This document shows positions 1 through 5,260 of a stretch of 5,977 nt of DNA, in pieces. This DNA is from Coriobacteriales bacterium (GTDB taxonomy: Bacteria > Actinomycetota > Coriobacteriia > Coriobacteriales > UBA8131), in NCBI GenBank assembly GCA_031290695.1, contig JAITNB010000098.1:1-5977 (forward strand), given 5' to 3'. Both the position numbers and the translations under genes were made by a program. The notes under the pieces were generated by a model. That model was not told the origin of the DNA. It saw nothing but the letters and a program-made list of their open reading frames with translations, and searched no databases. Position 1 is the stretch's first letter. Every line of letters starts with the position of its first letter.

Positions 1-11
1 GCTGTTGGCAA

Positions 12-593
12 TCACAGACGGTATCTGTTCGGATACTCCATTCTTGCCTTCTTGGTATGCTCCGTAATAAACGACGTCTTCGCTTCGGTATACCCGTCTC
101 TGTCGTGCTCAAAGGACTCTAGTAGGCTTAGTTTCAAATTGCCATATTCTAAAGCAATTTTTGGGTGGGCCAGGAGATAATCTCTGAAATATAGCTCTCC
201 CCAGTCTCCCCGGTGCCGCACATGCAGGTGGCATGTCTTCTCGGCAAACCCTTCCAGTGTGTAGCCTTTGTTGAACGCCAGCCTCAGCTCAGGCTCATAC
301 TCGCTTGACATGGGCAGCCAACCTTGTGTTTCTAACGCGCCCACAAGACAAGGAATATCACTATGCGTATCGACCTCCAGCAGAATATCCACCGTTGGCT
401 TAGAGAGCAGGCCTACGACCGCCGTGCTGCCAATGTGGCTGATACGAACCGCTCCAACATCCTCTACACACGAGAGGATATGCGCTCTTTCGTCCTCATA
501 CCATTCCGGGTAATTGGGGTTGTGCTCCTTGAGCACTATCGGGAACAGCTCCCACAGCTCATCCAACGACATCTCGGTCAGTTGTCTACCCAT
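12..593 (-). CDS. GrpB/UPF0157 family protein
   Basis: This is a 193-residue member of the GrpB (UPF0157) family, which has a nucleotidyltransferase-like fold; the biochemical role of most members is not settled. The family hallmark RISHIGSTAVVGLLSKPTVD lies near residues 50-69, followed by ILLEV, a conserved CHLHVR stretch, and GDWGELYFRDYLLAHP toward the C terminus. The frame stays open upstream to a GTG at 674 that has its own AAGGTGG 6 bases before it. I prefer the ATG at 593 because family members of this subtype begin close to a M-x-x-x-LTEMSLDELWELFP segment, and GGAGAAGGTGG lies just upstream. The extra 27 residues of the long form do not resemble family sequence. The gene stands alone, divergent from the antitoxin gene, and no convincing sigma70 promoter is visible for it. 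Length is normal for the family. The family call is firm; the function is unknown. Confidence 0.86.
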   Translation of the reverse strand: MGRQLTEMSLDELWELFPIVLKEHNPNYPEWYEDERAHILSCVEDVGAVRISHIGSTAVVGLLSKPTVDILLEVDTHSDIPCLVGALETQGWLPMSSEYEPELRLAFNKGYTLEGFAEKTCHLHVRHRGDWGELYFRDYLLAHPKIALEYGNLKLSLLESFEHDRDGYTEAKTSFITEHTKKARMEYPNRYRL

Positions 594-735
594 CCCAATC
601 GCCCACCTTCTCCGCAATATCCCTGTCGTGTGTTTGCTGTTCGGCTCATAATTCGTCGTCAGGCATTCCCGCACAGTTTACCACCTTGCTCACTTTGACA
701 CTTTCTGTCCCAAGACACCCTTCCAAATCATGACT

Positions 736-764
736 CTGCTTAAGTGCTAAAATAAATCTATAAT
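736..764 (+). promoter_or_regulatory. Probable sigma70 promoter of the antitoxin-maf unit
   Basis: A perfect -10 hexamer TATAAT lies at 759-764, in the A/T-rich stretch before the antitoxin start. The best-spaced -35 (17 bp) is CTGCTT at 736-741, a poor match. The predicted transcript would start near 771, leaving a leader of roughly 14 bases with only a weak purine-rich ribosome site (AAGAG at about 775-779). A GTGC at 744-747 and a GCAC at 767-770 flank the -10 as short inverted arms, which is the kind of place an autoregulating Phd/YefM antitoxin would bind; four bases per arm is weak evidence. The rest of the 594-784 gap shows no other gene. Confidence 0.42.
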
Positions 765-784
765 ACGCACAGAAAAGAGTCTTT

Positions 785-1099
785 ATGAAGACCTTACAGG
801 TTCCAACTGCGAGTATCTCAGAAGTGAAGCGTTCTCCATCAAGGGTTTTTAAGCTTGCTGCTGAGGCAAACACCGGTGTCTATATATTCAGTCACGGCAA
901 CGTGACGGGTGTCATGCTCGCCCAGGAGCAATACGAGGGCGTGAATGAAAGGCTTAAAGAGCTTGAGGAGGAGCTGTTCATAGCCGAGGTTGCTCGAAGG
1001 ACTGCCAACGAGGATGCCATCTTGCTCACTGATGAGGAGGTGCGTGGCAAGCGCGCTCGTGCTGATGTCGCGTTTGATCAGGATGACGGCTGGGAATGA
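785..1099 (+). CDS. Phd/YefM-family type II antitoxin (orphan)
   Basis: This encodes a 104-residue protein of the Phd/YefM antitoxin family. The N-terminal half carries the family DNA-binding fold: a start with VPTASISEVKRSPSRVF, then AAEANTGVYIFSHGNVTGVML, then the EQYE motif near residues 48-51. The second half is a charged helical segment (NERLKELEEELFIAEVARR and onward) of the type that wraps the toxin and is disordered without it. Such antitoxins normally neutralise a RelE/ParE-fold toxin encoded directly downstream and, with it, repress their own promoter. Here no complete toxin follows: only an 11-codon frame overlapping the stop as ATGA, then maf 51 bases on. The antitoxin frame itself looks intact. 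It may therefore be a solitary repressor, a protective antitoxin against a related toxin elsewhere in the genome, or a decaying remnant. The family call is confident; its current role is inference. Confidence 0.86.
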   Translation: MKTLQVPTASISEVKRSPSRVFKLAAEANTGVYIFSHGNVTGVMLAQEQYEGVNERLKELEEELFIAEVARRTANEDAILLTDEEVRGKRARADVAFDQDDGWE

Positions 1100-1134
1100 T
1101 GGAGTACGAGCTTGAATGGACCATGTGTTGTTAA
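1099..1134 (+). pseudogene. Probable N-terminal relic of a RelE/ParE-type toxin gene
   Basis: An ATG overlaps the antitoxin TGA as ATGA, the usual arrangement of antitoxin and toxin genes. It reads M-E-Y-E-L-E-W-T-M-C-C and then TAA at 1132-1134. The first eight residues resemble the first beta strand of RelE/ParE-family toxins, which commonly begin with M-x-Y-x-[VL]-x-[FW]-[ST]. After codon 8 the resemblance ends. A second frame from 1125 reads VLLTAEGLK and stops at the TGA that overlaps the maf ATG. This would fit an internal deletion that left both toxin ends out of frame, but nine residues cannot prove it. It could also be a chance short frame. No functional toxin could be made from it. 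Confidence 0.4.
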
Positions 1135-1150
1135 CGGCTGAGGGGCTCAA

Positions 1151-1780
1151 ATGACGGTAATCCTGGCATCAGGCTCACCGCGGCGGCTTGCCATCTTGCG
1201 GGCGCATGGCATCGAGCCTATTGTGGTGGTGCCCGCTGTTGACGAGGAGCTGCCGCAGGATGCGGATAAGGCTGGGCCCGCTACCCTCGTGACTGCCCTC
1301 GCGCTCAAGAAGGCACAGGCTGTGGCGGGGCGCTTGCAACGGGGGAAGCTTGACGGGCTTATCCGCGAAAAGGGAGCTCGCGACCCGCAGGCCACAGGGC
1401 TGGTGATTCTTGCTGCCGACACCGTTGTGTACAAAGGCCGCATCCTGGGCAAGCCGCGCGATGAGCGGGATGCCATCGACATGCTGTTGTTGTTGCGGGG
1501 CACGTCACACAAGGTGTACACCGGCGTTGCGGTGATCGATGTGACGGCTGGCACGCAAACCACGTTCTACGACGAGACTACGGTGTTCTTCAAAGACTAC
1601 TCCCTTGACAGCATCCATGCGTATATCGAGGTAGAGCCGCCCTACGACAAGGCGGGCTCCTACGGCATCCAGGGTATCTGGCAAGCGCAGGTAGCCCGCA
1701 TTGAAGGTGACCTCGAAAACGTCATTGGCCTCCCGTGGCACAAGGTTGCAACTGAGGGTGCCTGGTTTACAGGAAGATGA
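1151..1780 (+). CDS. maf: Maf family nucleotide pyrophosphatase
   Basis: This 209-residue protein is a Maf/ham1-superfamily nucleoside triphosphate pyrophosphatase. Family members hydrolyse non-canonical or excess (d)NTPs to the monophosphate and pyrophosphate, and Maf overexpression inhibits septation in Bacillus subtilis. Visible motifs are ASGSPRR at residues 6-12 (substrate loop), AADTVV at 88-93 with D90 as the expected catalytic acid, GKP at 100-102, SHKVYTGV at 119-126, DKAGSYGIQG at 167-176, and the C-terminal IEGDLENVIGLP. The pattern is closest to the YhdE-like dTTP/UTP type. Compared with short family members there is extra sequence at about residues 60-83 between the first helix region and the AADT strand. 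The start is supported by AGGGG five bases before the ATG. It follows the antitoxin and toxin relic without room for an obvious promoter, so it is probably cotranscribed with them. Its stop overlaps the convergent DUF1761 gene by 14 bp. Confidence 0.95.
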   Translation: MTVILASGSPRRLAILRAHGIEPIVVVPAVDEELPQDADKAGPATLVTALALKKAQAVAGRLQRGKLDGLIREKGARDPQATGLVILAADTVVYKGRILGKPRDERDAIDMLLLLRGTSHKVYTGVAVIDVTAGTQTTFYDETTVFFKDYSLDSIHAYIEVEPPYDKAGSYGIQGIWQAQVARIEGDLENVIGLPWHKVATEGAWFTGR

Positions 1781-2144
1781 ATACGCTTGTTGCGATGAGG
1801 GCGACGCTCAGGAGCAGGTAGCTTACGTTTATCAGGATGGTCGCGGGCTTTTTGCCGTCAAAGACCCCCAGCTTCACACCGTTAAAGATCACGATGACCG
1901 CAACCATAAGCGCGCCAATCCAAAGGTCGACATTCAGGTTGAAAAGGATTCCGGTGAGGCAGGCCGCCGCAAACCACTCACTAACTACGGCCCAGATTAT
2001 CCTCTTGGGGGTGAAGATGCCCTTGACCTCCTCGTCCGTGAAGCCCATGAGGGCCTGCCACTTCTTGCCAAAGAGTACCGTATACCACAAACAACCGAGG
2101 ATGAATGAGACAACCGCGCCGAGTGCCGCTGCGAGATAAAACAT
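1767..2144 (-). CDS. DUF1761 family integral membrane protein
   Basis: This is a 125-residue protein of unknown function that matches the DUF1761 pattern. An N-terminal helix ends in G-x-LWYTVLFGKKW (about residues 17-29), followed by the short cytosol- or surface-exposed MGFTDEE segment. Four hydrophobic segments are visible at about 2-25, 49-68, 73-95 and 101-125, so it is a small four-helix membrane protein with no extramembrane domain. The start codon is preceded by AGGGG with a 9-base gap. It lies 10 bp after the rhodanese stop on the same strand and is almost certainly cotranscribed and translationally close-coupled with it. The 3' end overlaps the maf 3' end in convergent orientation, so the two transcripts can pair there. 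No transport substrate can be named from sequence; the family assignment is fairly sure. Confidence 0.85.
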   Translation of the reverse strand: MFYLAAALGAVVSFILGCLWYTVLFGKKWQALMGFTDEEVKGIFTPKRIIWAVVSEWFAAACLTGILFNLNVDLWIGALMVAVIVIFNGVKLGVFDGKKPATILINVSYLLLSVALIATSVFIFL

Positions 2145-2154
2145 CGCCGGGCCC

Positions 2155-2514
2155 CTAATCTACCGGGACAACGGGGAGTTGGGACTCTTTCCAGGCTGCA
2201 ACGCCACCGCCTATCTCGGTCACGTCAAAGCCAGCGTCGAGCAGGATCAGGCTGGCTTGTTTTGCCAGGGTGCAGTGTGATCCCCAGGTTGCTACGGCGA
2301 TCTTCTTGTCGCGGGGAACCGTGTCGAGCTTTGGCCCCAGCTCAAAGAGGGGGATCTCCACGGCGCCGAGGATCTTCTCGCCCCTGAACTCCTTGGGGCC
2401 GATGCGCACATCGATCACGTAATAGAAGTCGGGGGACTCCTGTTGCTTGAGGAATACCTCCATCGGGGAGACTTGCGAGTCGATAACTGCCTGTAGATAC
2501 TCTTTTCTGCTCAT
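2155..2514 (-). CDS. Single-domain rhodanese-like protein
   Basis: This is a small cytoplasmic rhodanese-homology protein, a fold that carries a persulfide on an active-site cysteine and transfers sulfane sulfur. Counting from the upstream ATG at 2520, YYVIDVR at 33-39 gives the CH2A-like strand with the conserved D and R. ILGAVEIPLFEL at 50-61 replaces the usual G-A-x-x-I-P. The active-site loop follows strand KKIAVATW and contains Cys83 (W-G-S-H-C-T-L-A-K-Q-A). The C-terminal GFDVTEIGGGVAAWK is the standard end of the domain. I placed the start at the second ATG (2514) because GAGGT lies directly against the first ATG but about 6 bases before the second, a normal spacing; this gives 119 residues. 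The loop has K rather than the R-S ending of many single-domain rhodaneses, but the cysteine is present, so activity is plausible. It leads a two-gene operon with the DUF1761 gene. Confidence 0.9.
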   Translation of the reverse strand: MSRKEYLQAVIDSQVSPMEVFLKQQESPDFYYVIDVRIGPKEFRGEKILGAVEIPLFELGPKLDTVPRDKKIAVATWGSHCTLAKQASLILLDAGFDVTEIGGGVAAWKESQLPVVPVD

Positions 2515-2544
2515 AACCATACCTCGTTTTCTCTTGGAAAGTGA

Positions 2545-2555
2545 ACCGTTACGGT
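2545..2555. promoter_or_regulatory. Short palindrome upstream of the rhodanese gene, possible operator
   Basis: The bases ACCGTTACGGT form an 11-base inverted repeat (ACCGT and ACGGT around a central T) about 30 bp upstream of the rhodanese start. Its position between the likely promoter area and the ribosome site would suit an operator. No clear -35/-10 pair is visible around it. The sequence TACGGT also occurs on the minus strand just before the AraC-type gene start (near 3519-3524), but a 6-base match is easily chance. Confidence 0.2.
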
Positions 2556-2604
2556 GTGTCTAAAATGCTACTGAGCAAGATGCATTTAACACGGAGGTAA
2601 GTGT

Positions 2605-2630
2605 AGAAGAAGCGCACACAGGTTTCTTCT
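2605..2630. repeat. Inverted repeat AGAAGAA / TTCTTCT between the regulator and rhodanese genes
   Basis: Perfect 7-bp arms at 2605-2611 and 2624-2630 are separated by 12 bases. This lies in the 207-bp gap after the AraC-type gene stop and before the rhodanese start, both on the minus strand. The stem is A/T-rich and not followed by a uridine run on the minus strand, so it is not a standard intrinsic terminator. It could be a protein-binding site or a weak RNA hairpin. The remainder of the gap, including the GC-rich 2668-2720 stretch, shows no gene and no clear terminator. Confidence 0.25.
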
Positions 2631-2721
2631 CTCCCCTTGTTCTCTTAGGTTGTTCTTCTGGATTGCTGTTGCGCGCGCCCCGTCGTCGCCGCGCCCTGCC
2701 TCGCGTTAGGGCCGCTTCTGG

Positions 2722-3516
2722 CTACTGCTTGCGGCGGAGCGCGTCAGCCAGGAGCTTAACGGGGCTGAGCGGTATCGCTGGGTCGGTTGGGATGGCCTCG
2801 CGCAGGTTGAACACGATCTTCTCATCCTGTTTTAACGGAAACCGGTAGGGGGTTCTGCGGAGATCCCTGAGCGCGTTGTCAAGATGGAAGTAGTCCAGGG
2901 GGTTCAGGCTGCTCTTGATGGCGCACACGAGGGGGTAATACTCACCGTTGGGTATCTGGTCGATGATGCAACTGCGCGTATGGGTCATGGCCTTTCCTAT
3001 CATTGGCGCGTGGTTGGGCAGGGGCTTCACAAACATGCCCACGAATATCAGCCCCTTAAAGCCCTCGGGTGCGTTACACTCCACAAACAGCCGGTGTTCC
3101 TGATGCGTGGCAGGGTCCTTCCTGTTAAACGAATAGTGGGTGGCTACTGTGCCATCCACAATGGCCTCGTACCCCTTTGCCACCTCATAGAGGCCCAAAC
3201 GCTGCATCTCCGTTTGGAACTGCCCCGGCGTGAGGCCCGTATTCTTGACGAAGTTCGACGTGAAGGTCCCCGTGCTCTCATACCCTGCCTCAAGATGCGC
3301 GTTGAGTATGGAGGTGGAGTTATCGAGGGAGAGGATGCTCTGCTCCATCTTCAAGGCAGCCCAGTATTCATTGGGGGTCACCCCGATGCTCTTTTTGAAC
3401 TCGCGGCTAAAATGGAACTTGCTGTAGCCAAAATACTGCGCCAGCTCCCCTATGGTAAGGTCACGGCTCGCGTGCTCCCGCATATACTCGGTGATTTCCT
3501 GGATAGACTCTCTCAT
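2722..3516 (-). CDS. AraC-family transcriptional regulator, N-terminal HTH with C-terminal sensor domain
   Basis: This is a 264-residue regulator. The AraC/XylS DNA-binding domain is at the N terminus: first helix-turn-helix about residues 20-45 (LTIGELAQYFGYSKFHFSREF, HTH with the conserved FSREFKK), linking helix around 50-65, and second HTH about 70-100 ending in FVKNTGLTPGQF, the AraC signature. The remaining 160 residues form a putative effector-binding domain with GLIFVGMFVKPLP, then IPNGEYYPLVCAI, then a C-terminal EAIPTDPAIP-S-P. Similar C-terminal regions occur in regulators of Actinomycetota and Firmicutes, and their ligands are mostly unknown. Many AraC proteins have the HTH at the C terminus, so this is the reversed (Rob/SoxS-extended) layout. 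The minus-strand context before the ATG has GGTGGT about 9 bases away as the ribosome site. Its targets cannot be read from sequence; the downstream same-strand rhodanese/DUF1761 pair and its own promoter are the obvious candidates. Confidence 0.92.
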   Translation of the reverse strand: MRESIQEITEYMREHASRDLTIGELAQYFGYSKFHFSREFKKSIGVTPNEYWAALKMEQSILSLDNSTSILNAHLEAGYESTGTFTSNFVKNTGLTPGQFQTEMQRLGLYEVAKGYEAIVDGTVATHYSFNRKDPATHQEHRLFVECNAPEGFKGLIFVGMFVKPLPNHAPMIGKAMTHTRSCIIDQIPNGEYYPLVCAIKSSLNPLDYFHLDNALRDLRRTPYRFPLKQDEKIVFNLREAIPTDPAIPLSPVKLLADALRRKQ

Positions 3517-3650
3517 TGACCGTATACCACCACATTCACCTCACGCAAAGCAGTCGACACCATGAACAGGACGTGCAAAACCAGCAGGACACCCCCGCCC
3601 TCACGTATTCAGTATCATCTTCTGGGGTTCATGTAGTGTATCGTTTTTCG

Positions 3651-3668
3651 AGCCTTTCAACAAGGGCT
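3651..3668 (+). other. Hairpin-capable sequence upstream of ftsE
   Basis: AGCCTTT (3651-3657) and AAGGGCT (3662-3668) can pair as a 7-bp stem, including one G-U pair, around the loop CAAC. It is preceded by a T-run (CGTTTTTCG at 3642-3650). No T-run follows on the plus strand, so it is not a standard terminator there. The role is unknown; it could be chance. Confidence 0.25.
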
Positions 3669-3819
3669 GGGACCCCTTTGCCCGGGAGCCGCCGCACCAA
3701 CCGTCACCCACCATGATAGCCCTTCTATAAAACGATTCGGCGTAACAGGTGGCAAAAATCTGTCATTTGCTTTACCATAGACATCTATTGTTCCAGCGAC
3801 CAAATACACTTTATCCGAC

Positions 3820-3824
3820 AGGAG
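3820..3824 (+). promoter_or_regulatory. Shine-Dalgarno that fixes the ftsE GTG start
   Basis: AGGAG lies 5 bases before the GTG at 3830. It is the strongest ribosome site near the gene and is the main evidence that translation begins before the repeat-rich extension and does not start at the ABC domain. Confidence 0.8.
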
Positions 3825-3829
3825 CGATT

Positions 3830-5260
3830 GTGACAGATCAAAAAGGGGTTTTGGGGGAGGACACTTCCACCCCAACATCCAACGGCGGTCATTACCGCAC
3901 TGCTGAGGAATTACTCACTCAGCCAGAAGAGCAGGAGCAGAAACCAGTGGGCCAGCATTTTCAACCACAGGTACAACAGCAGACAATCCCATTCACAGAG
4001 CCAGAACCGGTGACCTTGGAGCCAACGCACCCCATCGCGCTCGGCGAGCAGCTGCCCATGCCTGTTGAGCAGCCCCCCGCGCACGCCGTGCAGTCACCTG
4101 CACATGCCGAGCAGCCACCTGCACACGCTGAGCAGCCACCTGCACATGCCGAGCAATCGCCCGCGCTCTCGCAGTCTCTGCCGCAGGTGAAGCCCGGCGT
4201 CACAGGGAACATCCCGCTGGTACTGTCCCAAGAGGTGGCACCAACAAGCCCGCAACACACGGGCCAGATCCCGGCCGTGCAACCTTTGGGCGACCCGCAG
4301 GGCGATCCCTCTGCGCCCTCTGCGCCCGCGCCCACTCCCGCGCCTGTCGCAGCGCCTACCCTCACACCTACTGCTCCTGCGCCCAACGCCGCCCCTACCC
4401 CCACGCTCGCCACCCCCGCCGCCGCGCCAACCCTCGCGCCCGCTACCGCCGCCGTGCCCGCCCCAGCGCCTGCGCCCGTCGCCCCGGCGCCCGCCGAGCC
4501 CATGCAACCGGCGCGTGGCACCGCCGCATCCACACCCGCTGCGGCCGCACGTCCCGGTGCCAAGCCAGTCATCACCTTCGACCACGTGACCAAGGTCTAC
4601 CCCGCGCAGCCCAAGAAGCCGGCGCTCAACAACATCACCCTGCAAATCTACACCGGCGAGTTCATCTTCCTCGTGGGCCACTCCGGCTCGGGCAAATCGA
4701 CCTTTATCCGCCTGCTCAACCACGAGTTCGTCGCGTCGGGCGGCAAGCTCACCGTGGCCGGCGAGAACCTCATGCACATGCGCCGCTGGCGCGTACCGTA
4801 CCTGCGCCGCAACATCGGCTGCGTGTTTCAGGACTTCAAGCTGCTCCCCAACAAGACGGCCTTCCAAAACGTCGCCTTTGCACTTGAGGTCATCGGCAAG
4901 TCCAAGCACATCATACGCACACAGGTTCCCGAGGTCCTACGCCTGGTAGGGCTTGAGGATAAGACCGACAAATACCCCGACCAACTCTCCGGTGGCGAGC
5001 AACAGCGCGTCTCGATTGCCCGTGCTATCGTCAACCGCCCGCCGCTGCTCATCTGCGACGAGCCTACCGGCAACCTCGACCCGCAGACCTCGCTCGGCAT
5101 CATGCGTCTGCTTGACCGCATCAACCGCACCGGCACCACCATCGTTGTGGCGACCCATGACCGTGAGATGGTCGACTCCATGCGCAAGCGCGTCGTCGCC
5201 CTCGAGAACGGGTACCTGGTACGCGATCAGGACAGGGGGGTGTACGGGAGCAATGCGTAG
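3830..5260 (+). CDS. ftsE: Cell division ATP-binding protein FtsE with a long N-terminal extension
   Basis: This is the cytoplasmic ATPase of the FtsEX complex, which couples ATP hydrolysis to activation of peptidoglycan hydrolases at the septum. Residues about 247-476 are a complete FtsE-type ABC domain: Walker [10 protein letters not shown] at 283-291, Q-loop Q334 in [20 protein letters not shown], signature LSGGEQQR from 386, Walker [13 protein letters not shown] with D410/E411, and the switch histidine H443 in VVATHDRE. All catalytic residues are present. The first ~246 residues are extra: a Q/E/P-rich head, six heptapeptide repeats (80-114 best preserved), and a Pro/Ala-rich tract (about 161-246). 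No hydrophobic segment or signal peptide is visible in them. The start is GTG at 3830, set by AGGAG at 3820-3824 with 5-base spacing; the frame runs further up to 3749 but without such a site. An internal ATG (residue 225) would give a near-standard FtsE but has no clear ribosome site. ftsX begins inside the last codons. Confidence 0.95.
   Translation: MTDQKGVLGEDTSTPTSNGGHYRTAEELLTQPEEQEQKPVGQHFQPQVQQQTIPFTEPEPVTLEPTHPIALGEQLPMPVEQPPAHAVQSPAHAEQPPAHAEQPPAHAEQSPALSQSLPQVKPGVTGNIPLVLSQEVAPTSPQHTGQIPAVQPLGDPQGDPSAPSAPAPTPAPVAAPTLTPTAPAPNAAPTPTLATPAAAPTLAPATAAVPAPAPAPVAPAPAEPMQPARGTAASTPAAAARPGAKPVITFDHVTKVYPAQPKKPALNNITLQIYTGEFIFLVGHSGSGKSTFIRLLNHEFVASGGKLTVAGENLMHMRRWRVPYLRRNIGCVFQDFKLLPNKTAFQNVAFALEVIGKSKHIIRTQVPEVLRLVGLEDKTDKYPDQLSGGEQQRVSIARAIVNRPPLLICDEPTGNLDPQTSLGIMRLLDRINRTGTTIVVATHDREMVDSMRKRVVALENGYLVRDQDRGVYGSNA
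4046..4171 (+). repeat. Six in-frame 21-bp tandem repeats encoding an EQPPAHA-like heptapeptide
   Basis: Units at 4046, 4067, 4088, 4109, 4130 and 4151 read [35 protein letters not shown] and EQSPALS. The central four are close in DNA as well as protein, differing mainly at third positions, and the outer two are degenerate. This is an internal coding repeat of ftsE that could change in copy number by slippage or recombination without breaking the frame. Confidence 0.92.
4310..4567 (+). other. Pro/Ala-rich low-complexity segment of ftsE
   Basis: This codes for about 86 residues made almost entirely of Pro and Ala with some Thr, Val and Ser (stretches such as [15 protein letters not shown]). 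It is expected to be disordered or a stiff extended linker between the repeat block and the ABC domain. The extreme C-rich plus strand leaves long open frames on the opposite strand, which are composition artefacts. Confidence 0.85.

Larger units (their letters stand above)
3517..3829. other. Divergent intergenic region between the regulator gene and ftsE
   Basis: About 313 bp hold no frame that looks like a gene; the short open frames here lack family resemblance and good ribosome sites. Visible elements: on the minus strand, TTGCGT and TATACG 16 bp apart sit directly before the regulator ATG and could give a nearly leaderless transcript, at low confidence. On the plus strand, TATAAA at 3726-3731 is the best -10-like hexamer toward ftsE, without a good -35. 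A hairpin-capable sequence is at 3651-3668. The 5' part is mixed in composition and the last 100 bases are A/T-rich, as expected for the ftsE promoter area. Confidence 0.5.

Noticed and set aside
594..674. Longer start for the GrpB-family gene at the GTG at 674, with AAGGTGG 6 bases upstream
   Set aside because: The ribosome site is good, but the extra 27 residues do not look like family sequence, whereas the ATG at 593 starts exactly at the subfamily's usual N terminus. It remains a possible alternative.
695..700. A perfect TTGACA hexamer in the gap before the antitoxin
   Set aside because: No -10-like hexamer lies 16-18 bp downstream, and the good TATAAT at 759 is too far away to pair with it.
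2668..2720. GC-rich stretch after the AraC-type gene stop as a terminator
   Set aside because: The repeated GCGCCC blocks are direct and not inverted repeats, and no U-run follows on the minus strand.
2884..3519. A 211-codon plus-strand open frame opposite the AraC-type gene
   Set aside because: The minus-strand frame has full AraC HTH motifs; the plus frame has no recognisable motif and is a shadow of it.
3661..3694. CCCGGG-centred GC-rich sequence upstream of ftsE as a plus-strand terminator
   Set aside because: Only 3-4 bp arms can be paired, with mismatches, and there is no following T-run.
3516..3716. Short 66-codon plus-strand frame in the divergent region
   Set aside because: It has no ribosome site of note, low-complexity Ser/Thr/His composition and no family resemblance; it looks like chance.
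3847..3862. Adjacent homopolymer runs (AAAA, GGGG, TTTT, GGGGG) near the start of ftsE, a possible phase-variable tract
   Set aside because: Each run is only 4-5 bases, too short for typical slipped-strand phase variation, and the frame is intact.
3961..4909. Two long open frames on the minus strand opposite the ftsE extension (210 and 271 codons)
   Set aside because: They are Gly/Ala/Cys- or Gly/Arg-rich mirror images of the Pro/Ala-coding strand, have no family resemblance and no ribosome site. The plus frame ends in an unmistakable FtsE domain.
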